A stretch of DNA of 64,000 bases from Pristionchus mayeri. Its lineage: Eukaryota > Nematoda > Chromadorea > Rhabditida > Neodiplogasteridae. How positions within the stretch are numbered: the first letter of the stretch is position 1; every line of letters starts with the position of its first letter. Where the stretch lies: the NCBI GenBank assembly GCA_036245805.1, contig BTRK01000006.1, forward strand, positions 44,944,020 through 45,008,019, written 5' to 3'. Below are positions 46,115 to 59,600 of this stretch, one piece after another. The notes beneath the pieces are model-generated. The model saw nothing but the letters and a program-made list of their open reading frames with translations, was not told the origin of the DNA and did no database searches. The translations under genes and the position numbers were made by a program.

Positions 46115-47485
46115 TTATCACAGGTATCACGATTCAGTGGAGGTGTGCGGGAACATTTTCGAAAAAGAAGTTCCGGTTTTGACTCATATTATAGTGGAAG
46201 AATATCATAAATGTAAGATTTCGAAAAATATGGGCCATTGGTACCAGAGCTGGCTTTTAGGAATTTTCCGGTTTTGCTCCCGGCTACGCAGTATCTCAGC
46301 TCCCAGAACAGCTAGAGTGTTGGGGTTGGCCTCAAAATGAGCAGAGAATTATTTCAAGAAACTTTCATGTTCAGAGTAAAACGATTGGACAACAAATAAA
46401 ATTCAACCGAACGAAAAACCAATGTTTGCAACGAAATTAAAATATTCTTGCTATCCTGCAGATGAGTGATACAGATTTTTAATGCAGATTATGAAATAAG
46501 AAGTGTATGTGCATGAAATAAAAATATAAACACAAAAATCGATCCGCCTTCAACTTGGCAATTTTCGATCAAAGTCGCGATTGTGTGATGGCGGAATGTT
46601 AAGAAAATAATAACTATCACATTGTCCATTTAAATATGCCACATTCGGCAATATTTGACGTTTCGTGATTGGATTAATCACATAACGTTGAAAAAATGAG
46701 AAATTTTCTCATTTAGAAAATTTCGATTTTTCACCCTCCTAATATGCAAGTTTGAAAATATGCAACTCAGGATTTCGTTTCTCTGGGGACGAATTCACTG
46801 AGGAAATAATAGGAGTGACCGAGTTGTGTAAAATATTTCAGTATTGGCTTACCAGATCCATCCTCGCCATTTTCAGAAGTGCTCAAACTTGCTAGTCCAG
46901 AGGGGGCGATTGTAAAGATAATTTTATTTCGTCAAATATTGCCGAATATGGCATATTTAAGTGGACAATTTGATAGTTATTATTTTCTAAAAATTCTGCC
47001 ATCACACAATCGCGACTTTGATCGAAAATTACCAAGTTGAAGGCAGATCGATTTTAGCTTTTATATTTTTATATCATGCACATACACTTCTTGTTTCATA
47101 TTCTGCATTAAAAATCTGTATCACTCATCTACAGGATAGCAAGAATATTATAATTTCGTTTCAAACGTTGGTTTTTCGTTCGGTTGAATATTATTTGTTG
47201 TCCAATCGTTTTACTCTGAACGTGAAAGTTTCTTGAAATATTTTTCCGCACATTTTGAGGCCAACTCCACCACTCTAGCTGTTCTGGGAGCTGAGATACT
47301 GCGTAGCCGGGAGCAAAACCGGAAAATTCCTAAAAGCCGGCTCTTGGACCAATGGCCTATATTTTTCGAAATCTTGCATCTAGGATATCCTTCCACTATA
47401 ATATGAGTCAAAACCGGAACAACTTTTTCGAAAATGTTCCCGAGGAGGTGATATTTCGTCCACTGACTCGTGATACACGTGTTAT
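46115..47485. mobile_element. Family B foldback, copy B2
   Basis: A 1.37 kb inverted repeat, ends ...GGTATCACGATTCAGTGG and CCACTGACTCGTGATACACG. Arms differ from B1 only by scattered changes near the ends and have a different core. Intergenic. Confidence 0.85.
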
Positions 47486-47519
47486 GTTGTTGAGGAAATT
47501 TTTTCACGGCGCAAATTTT

Positions 47520-47797
47520 CATTATTCGAATGTCCAAAATTATTTTTACAAATGACCTAGCCTTTCACTTCCAACAGGAAAATTCTTATCACGTTCTTTC
47601 AGAATATTTATACATGTATTGAGCTTGGATGAGCCGTTCGAAAGATACCAAAACAGACAGCCCCACTTCGGTGCAGCACATTAAATGAGGGAGATACGGC
47701 TTGTCGATTTTCGAACTCTACGTAAAAACTTATCCCTAGGAACATCTTAAAATCGCCACTTTATTTTTCCCTGTACGAGTACTCTCAGAAAGTTTAT
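47520..47797. mobile_element. Right-arm fragment of family A
   Basis: Matches the right arm of A2/A3 (CTTTCACTTCCAACAGGAAAA; ACTTTATTTTTCCCTGTACG; ACTCTCAGA), with no left arm. It is attached directly to the right end of B2. Confidence 0.75.
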
Positions 47798-47834
47798 CGC
47801 GTGCACATTAAGTGCCTGAAACTTAAATTTTCAG

Positions 47835-47935
47835 AAATCAAAAAAGAACGTGGAGTGCTACTGGAAGCTCTGCAGATCAAGTACCATAAGCCGATACATT
47901 TTGGAGATCCGGCGTGGGTGCGATTCGTAGAATAA
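47835..47935 (+). CDS. Orphan terminal exon (33 residues)
   Basis: After the acceptor AATTTTCAG the frame reads EIKKERGVLLEALQIKYHKP and ends AWVRFVE stop (47933-47935). The sequence AATAAA overlaps the stop and could be the poly(A) signal. No upstream exon was found, as 2 kb of repeats precede it. Possibly a gene remnant. Confidence 0.4.
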
Positions 47936-48863
47936 AGCACTGATTTCCTCACTTCTGCCTTGCATGTGATGAAACACATGCAGCACCCATGAAGTTCTGA
48001 GGGTAATGATACGAGGCGGACATCATACAAAAAATCGAATAAACGGATATGTAAATCGGAACTTCCTGTCTCGATGGCATATTGCTTCAGTATATAAGGT
48101 TTTTGTGGTTCCCCGTACTTTGAGCGGGCACAATTCGCCTCACTCAAATACCAATACCCAACCAACCTCATTATTTAATAATGCACATGCACATTATTTG
48201 TATACATTACAATCAAACCGATCTTGCAGCCATGGGAGGTCTGAATGTATGCTATGAGTATTTGCAATAAATTGTGCAGAGAATTCGGGGATGTACGTGG
48301 GAAACCGTTTCTCAACTGCATTTCGAACTATCGGTAATAGTGGATGAAAGGCATGAGTCGATCATGGGTCAGGGAATCACGGAAACACTTCAGCTCATTG
48401 CTCTGATAGAGCGAGGCGGAAAGATAAACCGTGAGGCTAACACTTTTGCGTACCCAATCGCTACTCTATGGGAACAAACTAGAGAGGGAAATATCATGTC
48501 ATGTGCAATTTGTTAGTGAGCAAACATGCAAAGGCTCAGTCTGCAGAGACAACAAATGGGGGGGGGGGGGCGATTACGGCATGCATTTTTGGCTCACTCG
48601 TTTCACCGGCTGCTGATAATGCGCAATCGCGGTTCATTGCTCTCATCACACTGCTAGTAACCTGTTTTGGCGATTCTGCACAATCCCGAGCAAGGTCATA
48701 ATTTCGGATTAATTTGCACATATCCCGTCAGAATACTCATCCAATACTGGGCTTAGACATATATTATATTATGATTTAATGGATGTTGCTCCCACTATGC
48801 AACTGCCTAGACACAACGCCCTACCTTGCGCCGTTCAATTTCTGATCCAAATTCACTGACTGT
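47936..48863. other. Intergenic stretch
   Basis: No supported gene. Short ORFs on plus (48274-48516) have no splice context. A G run at 48558-48569 is the only simple repeat. Confidence 0.4.
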
Positions 48864-50563
48864 ATAACACGTGTATCGCGAGTCAGTGGATGAAATATTA
48901 GCTCCGCGGGAACAAAGCCAAACTTTTTTTGCCTGATCTTTACTATATTTTAGTGGTAGAATACCCGGGACGGATGATGTCGAAAAATATAGGTTATTAT
49001 TCCCCGAGCCGGCTTTTAGGAATTTTCCGTTTTTGCACCTGGCTATACTGTATATCAGCTCCCAGATGAGCTAGAAAGGTGGCTTTGAGGTCAAAATGTT
49101 CGGAAAATTATTTACAGCAACTTTTGTGTAAAAAACATTTTTGAAAAATCAAAACTGGAAAAGCTATAGAAGAAAAACTAATTTTCGGGACAAAAAAATC
49201 ATTTTCCATATCACGCAGGAAACTTTCAATGTATTTTTATTGCATTAAATCAAAGAACAATCATTAATACATGTAGGAAAATATTGAAGAGAGAAAAAGC
49301 TGACTCCTTTTTCAGGATTTTCGGCGCCGAACATTGTCATGTGGTAAAAAATCAGAATATTTTCATTCCAGACATCCTTAATTTACTTTTTAGTTATAAT
49401 AAAAACCATTTGAGTCGTTTCTGGGACAGGCAAGTTTGATGATGCTCAAAAAACGAGAGTTCGACTAACTTTCAAAAATCGACTTTCACATCCTCAATTT
49501 TCCCCAAATTTGGGCATTTATAAGTGCTCACGTTGGTAAGTTCATCCAGGATCTGTATGTATTATTTGTAGTAGACTCCGACTAGATGTGATATTTATTA
49601 GAATTGGTAGATCCATGGTTTCGAATCCCTTGGATTCTTCGCTCGAAAATGCCTCCACGGAAGTGTTCAAAATTTTCAAAATTAGTTTTCAGCTGAAATT
49701 GTGTGATTGCTGATCGGATTTGTGCATCAAAAATCTTGAAAATAAGGTATTAGTCAGAATACGCCGAAAAGTTAACGAATCAATACTTTTCTAAAGAAAT
49801 CGAAAAATTCTACATCGAAAAAATCAATATTTTTTCTCGCCAAGCTATATTGCATTTTGGCTATGTTTTCATATTAATCTGTCCTAAATATGATTTTAGA
49901 TGCACAAATCCGGTCAGTATTCGCAAATTTTCAGCTGAAAACTAATTTTTAAAATTTTGAACACTCCCGTGGAGGCATTTTAGAGCGAAGAATCCAAGGG
50001 ATTCGAAACCATGGATCTACCAATTCCAATAAATATCAAATCTAGTCGGAGTCTACTACAAATAATACATACAGATCCTGGATGAACTTACCAACGTGAG
50101 CACTTATTAATGCCCAAATTTGGGAAAATTGAGGATATGAAAGTCGATTTTTGAAAGTTAGTCGAACTCTCGTTTTTTGAGCATCATCAAACTTGCCTGT
50201 CCCAGAAAGTTTTAGTTTCCTGCATGATATGGAAAATATTTTTTTCTGTCTCGAAAATTGGTTTTTCTTCTATAGCTTTTCCAGTTTTGATTTTTCAAAA
50301 ATGTTTTTAACACAAAAGTTGTTGGAAATAATTTTCCGAACATTTTGAGCTCAATGACACCTTTCTAGCTCATCTGGGAGCTGATATACAGTAAAGCCAG
50401 GTGTAAAACCGGAAAATTCCTAAAAGCGGGCTCTGGGACCAATAACCTGTATTTTTCGACATCATCCGTCCTGGGTATTCTACCACTAAAATACAGTAAA
50501 GATCAGGCAAAAAACGTTGGTTTTGTTCCCGCACTCCTCCACTCGCTCGTGATACGTGTGATA
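48864..50563. mobile_element. Family B foldback, copy B3, upstream of the UGT start
   Basis: A 1.7 kb palindrome centred near 49710, ends TAACACGTGTATCGCGAGTC and inverse. Its right end is 55 bases upstream of the UGT ATG (50618), so it occupies the promoter or leader region. Confidence 0.9.
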
Positions 50564-50617
50564 ATTGCTTGTTCAGCTGGAGAATTGTTGATCCGTTTGC
50601 TAACATACCAGGTGGGC

Positions 50618-53600
50618 ATGAGCCTATCCTTGCCGCTGTTTCTCCTCTTGCTCACCTCGTCTGCCTTTTCGCTCAAGTTCCTCTGCTATTCGCCTCGGTT
50701 CGGAAGCAGTCACGTGAACTACCTGGGCAAGCTGTCTGACGCGCTCATTGATGCTGGACACGAAGTGGTAAGAACATTATCGTATTGAGTTCGAAAGCAC
50801 ACTGCCTTAACATCAAGTTGATGGGCAGCACACTGAAAGTGCTTTGAGGATATCTCGTAGATTTTCTTCTCAGGTCATCCTCTCGCTTGTTTTCGACAGC
50901 AAAGTACGAGGGGCGGGCTCGGCAAAAGCGAGAGTGATCGAGGTAATTAAATTGAAATCGAAATAACATGATAGCAGAGATAACATCCTTAGTAAGATAC
51001 AATAGATCAGAGAAATAACATGCTTCCGGTTTGGATTCAGCAACGAATTGTCGTAGGTTGCCCAAAGTGACGCTGGCAGAGCGTTCGAATCCAGCATGGA
51101 CGACAGCGTTATGCGCAAATTCTGGAGGAGCAGCGCGGCTTGGCGAAATATACGTATTTTGATTGCAACAATACTTCGCTGTTGTAGTTGAGTATCGATA
51201 GGGTATGATTTCAAAGTATCTTAATTTGTAATAATATCACGCCTCTCATGAAAGATTAGAGCTGAGCTTGGGAATGGTGAAATTAGCTCTAACCGGTTTT
51301 GGCCTCCCTGAGGCATATCTGAGTGCCCTCCGAAGTCTGATTGTTCAGACTTCGTTTTGGAGCTCTCTACGTAGGGTCATGTTTTGGAACCTCCTTCTTT
51401 GAGAATAGATTTCTTGACTGCTGAAAGATAGAAAAAAAGTCCTCTGAGTGACCCCAACTCTATATCGATCGATGAAGGTCATTTTGTCTATGTCTGATTT
51501 TAACGTCAGTGCCTTTTAGGTCGATTTTTTCAAAAATTTAGGTAAAGCAGCAGGTAAAATTGGCAATGTAGATTCAGCTCTGCGAGAGCTTTCGAATGAG
51601 TGGTTCGCGAAAAAATATACGGTCACGGCGGTGAAATTTTCATCATTTTAACTGCATCTGGATCGCTTGAACTATATTTTCAACAGGGTTATCGATAAAA
51701 AACTGAAATCATTTTTGGCAGCTATCTCAGAAAAGTTCGGTGTGGAATTTAATTGTCTGTGGAAAATAAAGGTCAAACAATCCAGGCGCAGTTAAAATGA
51801 TGAAACTTTCACCACCGCGCCCGTATTTTTTTTCGCAAACAACTCATTCGAAAGCTCTCGCAGCCAATTTGAGCTGCTGGCTTACATAATTTTTTGAGAA
51901 AATCGACCGTTAAAAAACGTTAAAATCGACTTTCAGATAAAATGACCTACATAGATCGATAGAGCTCAAAAATGAGTTGGGGTTACTCTGAGGTCATATT
52001 GTCCATATCTTTCATCGTAACCAAAAAAACTGCTCTCAAAGAGGAAGGTGCCGGAGTACGACCCTACCTACGTATGGAGCATCATAATAAAGTCTGAACA
52101 ATGAGACTTCGGAGGACACTCATTCATGCCTCAGGTTGGCCAAAATCGACTACAACTCATTTCCTGATTTCCGCTCAATTCCCAAGAATGTCGAATTTAG
52201 CTTGATTGTCTCGTGAATGACGTGATATTATGCACATTTTCAGTCCTGGGGCGAAACTTACGATTTCTTTGTGGCCCAGTGCAACTGTAAGTGATCATAT
52301 CTGATTTAAGAGACCCTCCACGAGAGAACGTACCTACCTAGCGGACGACTTTTTTGCACCCCCCCCCCTCAATACTTTACTGGTGAAGTTCTCATACCAA
52401 GGGTTGATATGTGGGCCAATATGAACGATCCTAGTGCACTTCCCCAAAAATGCCAGATCAAACCCAAAAAATATCGAAATTTTCATCCCAAAATAAAATA
52501 CGTACAATAATGTTTTCCGGGTGTATTTTGCCATGAAAATTCGAAAAAAGTGGTTCTGGAAGCGATTGGGTTACGGTAAAAGGTCAAAAATTGAATTTGT
52601 CGTTTATTTGTTGCCTTCCTGAAAAAGTTTTGTTCGCGTTACAGTGAGATAATGCCATTTTCGAATTCAGCGTGAAATTTTACCCCCGGTACCATATTTC
52701 GCTTTCCTTGGAACTGGGGCTGACGGACGTTATAGCTCTCAGGACAATGAAAGACTCGTGTCGACGGTAACTTTGGCCCGGTGGTAGGAGAGGACTGCAT
52801 CTTCAAGTAAGGCATTTTTGAGGTGGAATTACACCTTTGAGTCATAAAAATCAGTTTTAAACCGAATTTCGGTTTGTTTGAGCTGTATTCGTGAAACTCC
52901 ACATTTCAATGTATCGATTTTGGTTGTTCTCACATTCAGGTAAACTAAACATCACTTGGAAAAAAATACATCAGTTGATCGAATAAATCCAATAAATCGA
53001 TTGAAATGATCTCAAGCAATATTTTCAAGTGAAATATACGCGATTTAAGATAGTATACATCACAATAACCCAAAAAATGAGTTTTTTTAACGATTTTCGA
53101 AAAATCGCCGGTGGGTTATTTGACTGCACATTATCATATCGTGTAAGGATTGGTCAAAATGACCTAATATGACCATTTCCCGCATATTGAGAGGTTTTTG
53201 TCGGAATTCGAGCGAAAAATTTTTGTCGGAAAAAAATTGATTTCTTTTTTATCCAAGCAATTTTATGAGTAATGTAAATACAAGTTATTTTGAGCGTAAA
53301 GTAGCACCAATAAAGTAGAATTTAGGGTTTCGCGAGGGTTCGGGCATTGTGGACTTCTGGTGGCTTTCAACTGCGAAATACGATTTTCATAAATACAGCT
53401 CAAATAAACCGAAATTCGGTTTAAAACTGATTTATGTGACTCAAAGGTGTAATTCCACCTCAAAAACGCCTTACTTGAAGATGCAGTCCTGTCCTACCAC
53501 CGGGCCAAAGTTAGCATCGACACAAGTCTTTCATCGTCCCGAGAGCAATAACGTCCGTCAGCCCCAGTTCCAAGGCAAGCTAAATATGGTACCGGGGGTA

Positions 53601-56600
53601 AAATTTCACGCTGAATTCGAAAATGACATTATCTCACTGTAACGCGAACAAAATTTTTTCAGGAAGACAACAAATAGACGAAAAATTCGCTTCCAGAACC
53701 ACTTTTTTTCGAATTTTCACGGCAAAATACACCCGGAAAACATTATTGAACGTATTTTATTTTAGGATGAAAATTTCGATATTTTTTGGGTTTTGGCATT
53801 TTTTGGGAAGTGCACCAGGATCGTTCATATTGGCCCAAATATTAGCACTCGGTATGAGAACTTCACCAGCAAAGTAGTGAGGGGGCTCCCAGAAGAACAG
53901 CTCCCAGAAGCTACGTTCTCTCATGGAGGGTCTCTTAAATTGTATTTTATTTTAAATGTTTTCAGACACAATTACCTACCCCGGTTTACTAGAGAAGGTG
54001 CGCTCGGAAAAGTTCGAAGCAGCATTCGGCGAATCGATGGATTGGTGCATGGCTGGTTTGTGATATTTGAATTATAAATTCGAAGTTTGTTAAAAAAAAC
54101 CAAACGAACTTAGTGGAAGAATTAGCGGAGACATTTATGTAAAGATGTAAGCCTTATAAGTGAGAAGTGAATGGACTTTTAAAAAACATTTTTGGGTATC
54201 TTCCATCTCGTTGGAATCGATAAATTCGCAATCACCGAATCAATCGCGCTCAATGACGGATTCTTTGACATCACGCAAGTTCCGAACCTTCCTTCTTACG
54301 TCCCTTGTGAGATCATTTCCCGGCTTTTATAAATACCATTTGAAATGTGTATTTAAAGACTTAATGTCAGCAAAGTTGATCTATTGACGCAACCATGTCG
54401 TAGCCATGACCTAGCTTTGCACAACCTTAAAAGATCTTGAATGGGGAAATGTCAAGAACAATGTCAGAAATGACAAGAACATTTGGTGGGAATCGAACCC
54501 GCAACCTCTCGATCACGTGACGGCTGATATACTAATGAGCTAAGCAAATTATGGTTGCCAGACCTCCTAGCTCGCGCTATGATCTTTGGAGGGTGGACTA
54601 GGCTATAGTTATGGCACAGTCAAATTTTTAATTTTCCTGACACTCCTTCTTTAAATTAATACATATCATAACAATTTCAGCGATTATCGGCGGATCCTTC
54701 GGTGATGATATGAGCTTCTTCCAACGAACTGAGAATCTCTTCAACTTTATCATTCATCAGAACTTCAATTTTCAACCAATTGAAAAATATCAAAACGTGT
54801 TCACGGACATCTTTCCCGAATTCCCGAACGTCAAAGTGTGTCATTTTAAAATCAAATCAGGACAAGAAGCTAAAATTTTGATTGGAGGGATTAATGGCGG
54901 GAAATTCGCTCTACTTTCTCAATTCTGAGCCGCTCGTTGATTTTCCGCGACCCTCCGCTGCGAGAATGATCGATATTGGAGGCATTGCAGGGTCGATGGA
55001 ACCCGGAGTGCTCGAAGAGGTAAATATATAAGAGACGAATCGCGAGAAAATTACCCATTTTAAGGGGGTTAGCGGCGGTAGGAATCAAAATCGTCGTACT
55101 CCGAAGAAAATTTAAATCAAAGTATTTCAAGTGAGGCTCTTTCAAACTGCGTTGTCAGAGGCCAAAGATGGGACACTCACTATTTAGTGATCAAATCGAG
55201 CACACTTAAATGGTCATAATTCCGTTTAACATGACGATAGAAAGAGGCGCATTTTTTAGAAAGAAAGGAAAGAACTTTCTCTACAACTTTTACGTTGAAC
55301 ATGTCATTCCACGTGTACGTCCCAGTGCGGGGTGGTCGGGTGAACCAAAAATAACCGAAATCTGTAAATCGGAAAAAAGTGAGTAAAGACCCTATGCGCG
55401 ATCGATGGTGCCTATGGGTGACTAACTCTACGCAAAAAATCGGAGGTGGTATAAAAAAAGGGCGCTGCTGTTTTTTATCCGGTGGCCCTAACAGTGGGTA
55501 AACCACACGGTTTCAACATTTCTAAGACCTCTATTAGCAGCTAATGAGGTAAAATAAATCGAAAGTCAATCAAAACAAGATTTTAAATTGTTTCCCGACT
55601 AGTTGTACCACTTTCATTGGTCAAAACTACAGTATGACCGAAAATTCAAAAATCGACATTTTGGCCCTTCTCAACCTTTGACGTGGTCGCAACCGAATGT
55701 AAATGGTTCCAAATAGTCTAGATACATTCCTCGGAACCACTCAAAGAAATGGCGTATCGATAAATACGATATCTCGGCAGAGGAAACCAAGGAAACGCGC
55801 TAAGCTGTACTCCAGGCCAACCTAGTAATAGGGTCCCGGCACAAGGCTAGAATTGTAGAGCTCGATGTGCTGAACATTTTATCTATTGAAAGTGAGTCGC
55901 TATCTTTTCATTGAAGCACGCTACAGAGCCTAGAAGTTGGGCGGAACCATTTTCATTCGGTTGCACCCACGTCAAAGGTTGAGAAGGGTCAAAATGTCGA
56001 TTTTTGAATTTCCGGTCATACTGTAGTTTTTGACCAATGAAAGTGGTACAACTAGTCGGGAAACAATTTAAAGTCTTGTTTTGATTGACTTTCGAGTTAT
56101 TTGACCTCATTAGCTGCTAATAGAGGTCTAGAAATGTTGAAACCGTGTTGGAGGTTTACCCACTTTTAGGGCCACCGGACAAAAAACAGCGCCCTTTTTT
56201 ATGCCACCTCCGATTTCTTAGATTTTCTTCCTAGAGTTAGTCACCCATAGGCACCATCAATCGCGCATAGGGGCTTTAATCACTTTTTCCGATTTCCAGA
56301 TTTCGGTTATTTTTGGTTCACCCGACCACCCCGCACTGGGACGTACACGTGGAATGGCATGTTCAATATAAAAGTTGTAGAGAAAGTTCTTAGCTTTCTT
56401 TCTAAAAAAAGCGCCTCTTTCTATCGTCATTTTAAACGGAATTATGACCATTTAAGTGTGCTCGATTTGATCACTAAATAGTGAGTGTCCCATCTTTGGC
56501 CTTCTGAATCTCGAAGATGACGGAAGTTATCAAAATTCTGACAATGCAGTTTGAAAGAGCCTCACTTGAAATACTTTGATTTAAATTTTCTTCGGAGTAC

Positions 56601-59600
56601 GACGATTTTGATTCCTACCGCCGCTAACCCCCTTAAAATGGGTAATTTTCTCGCGATTCGTCTCATAAAATATTCACATATTTACCTATTACCTACAACT
56701 ATTCCATAATATTCATTGGAACTACCCACCGGCGCATATGATATAAGATCATCGTTTGAAATAATTAATTAATTGTTTCTGTCAGAATTTCTGGGAATGA
56801 ATATCACATCTGCTGAGTAGTCGAATCTATCGCGATAGCTTTCGTACAGTATCGTGGGGAATTTCCGAAGAATTTCGGATACTTTCATATAAACACCGGC
56901 TCAGAAATGGTCTGCCATATTCGACATCCGTCCTCACACCATCCTACTGTCGTTTGGGACGTTCGCGCAGGCTTGGGCGATGCCCGAGGAGTACAAGGAG
57001 ACTATCAGAGAGACGGCCAGAGCGATGCCGGAAATAACCTTCATCTGGAAGTATGAGGCAAGTATTGACGTTATCTAGAATATGTGACGTTATGTGATGT
57101 TGTGCTATCAAGGAGATATCGCAGGTATTAGGCTGGCCGGAAAGTCTTTGTCACTTTTTTTAAAAAAAACTTTATTTCTTTGAGGAAACAATTGCACGAG
57201 TTCAAGTATAATAGTCGCCATTATTGGCAACATATGCACAATGGTCCTAGAATCTATGGATCCCCTCCCAATAGAACCCATCTGAGCGCGAATAAGAAGA
57301 AAAAAAGAAAAATTAAGAAAATTAGAAAGTCGCCTTATTCGAAGTGATAAAACCAAATCCTGGCTGTGGTGTAGTGAGGGCCATTCGTGTCATAAACATA
57401 CTTCATTAGGGCCTCCGAATCCTTCATCGTTTATAGGATATGAAGAGGTTAAACTGTAGAATGACGGAAGTGAATGGTACTAGTGTCTTTCATCGTTGTG
57501 CTAAAGCCTGGCTGAAGAGAAGGGGATGGGGAGTTGTTTACTATAAATGCCCTTCACTGATTCATATTCACAAGGAACGCGGGAACGCCAAACTGCATTT
57601 GCGACGAGCAGTGAAAAAAACAGGGATAAAGACTTTCCGGCCAACCTGATATCACGCCTCTCATGAGAAGATCGAGCCGAGCCAGGGAATGCAAGTGAAA
57701 TCGTGAAATGAGTTATATATGGATTTGGACGTCCTGAGACATGCCGAACACTCCGCCAAAGTCTCAGTGTGCATACTTCATTTTGGAGCTGAATACGCCG
57801 GGCATTATGTCGACAATTCTCACTTTGATAGCGCATATCTCGATTACATTGACAGATAGAGTAAAATTGACCTCTTAGTGACCCCCTCATTTTTCGAGCT
57901 CTATCGATCTTTGTAGTTGATTTTGTCTGAATGTCGATTTTAACAGTTATACATTGCAAGTAAATTTTCTCAAAAAATGAAGTTATGCAGCTAAAATTTT
58001 AGCAATGGATGCAGCTTAGCGAGGGCTATCGAATGAATGGCTTGCGCCAAAAATACGGGTTCCTTAGTGCGACTAATGGTCTCTAAACTTTGAGGAATCA
58101 TTTGAAGATATTTCACTACAATTAATATTGTGCGCATACCGCTCTCATTGCTAGGGCGGCCAAAAAATGATTAGACTTTCTTCGACTTTCTTGTTGAAAA
58201 TGATCTTCAAATGATGCCTCAAAGTTTAGAGACCATTAGTCGCACTAAGGAACCCGTATTTTTGGCGCAAGCCACTCATTCGATAGCACTCGCTAAGCTG
58301 CATCCATTGCTAAAATTTGAGCTGCATCTTTACCTATATTTTTGAGAATATTGACTTCCAATGTATCACTGTTAAAATCGACAAAATCAACTACAAATAT
58401 CGATAGAGCTCGAAAAATGAGGGGGTCACTGCGAGGCCAGTTTTACTCTATCTGTCAATGTAATCGAGATATGCGCTATCAAAGTGAGACCTGTCGACAT
58501 GATGCCAAGCGTAGGCAGCTCCAAAATGAAGTATGGACATTGAGACCTTGGGGGAGTGATAGGCATGACTGAGGATGTCCAAATCCAGATATTGGGGTGT
58601 CCGGAAAGTTCGTATAATGCTTCGGAAAAAAGTCAGTTCGCGATCAAATGCAGTGATTGCGCAATCTGTTTGTCAACAATGTATTGCATCATTCTGACGT
58701 TGAGTAGTGAGAGGATTTAATCAGTCTCCTAGTTGCTACATTGATTCTTGTGATGGACTCCCATCTCTACCTCCGAGCAGTTTTACTTCATTACTACCGT
58801 CTTGGCCGATCCGTGAAGGAGGCCCACTCTGCCCTGGCCCAGTCGGAAGGAGCTGACGACCCCTCCATACCCTTCTGCTATAAGTGGTTCTCCCGCTTCA
58901 AGAAAGGGGAGTTTGGTCTCGATGATCAACCCCGCTCTGGACGCCCTCCCTCCCTCGATCAGCCTCTCGTTCTCCGCACACTGAAGCGCAAGCCCATGGC
59001 CAGTGTGCGTGAGTTGAAGAAGGATACTGGTACTCCCAGATCAACGGTGTCCGATATCCTCCATCGATCTGGGAAGAAGCCGAAACTCCCACAAGTGATT
59101 CCCCATGACCTCTACCCCGAACAGCTGAAAAATCGTGTTCAAGTCTGTCGGGAATTACTCCATCGTAGATCCAATCTTCGATGGGTCAATTCCATCATCG
59201 CTACAGATGAGAAGTGAATCACGTACGATAACCCTGTGAGGAGACTGCAATGGGTGGATGCAGATGAGAAGCCCACGCCCGTCCCGAAGAAGGAAGAGCA
59301 CGGAAAGAAGGAACTCCTCTGCTTCTTCTTCTCAGTGCTCGGTCCCATCTACTGGGAGATCCTCGCCCCTGGCACCAGCATCAATGCCGACCTCTTCTCT
59401 GAACAACTGGAAGATGTCGCGATCAGAGTCCCTCCCAGACTCCTGAACCAGGGCAAAATTCTTCTTCTGATGGACAATGCTCGCCCACATCGAGCGAAGA
59501 TGACCCAGAAGAAAATGGACGAGCTGAAGATCGAGAGGATTCCCCATCCACCGTATTCCCCGGATCTCTCCCCATGCGACCACCACTGCTTCCGCTCTCT

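Noticed and set aside
42384..56665. The large palindromes as assembly or read-chimera artefacts.
   Set aside because: Arms are not identical, termini recur at independent loci, and one arm carries a separate mariner insertion; still, read support should be checked.
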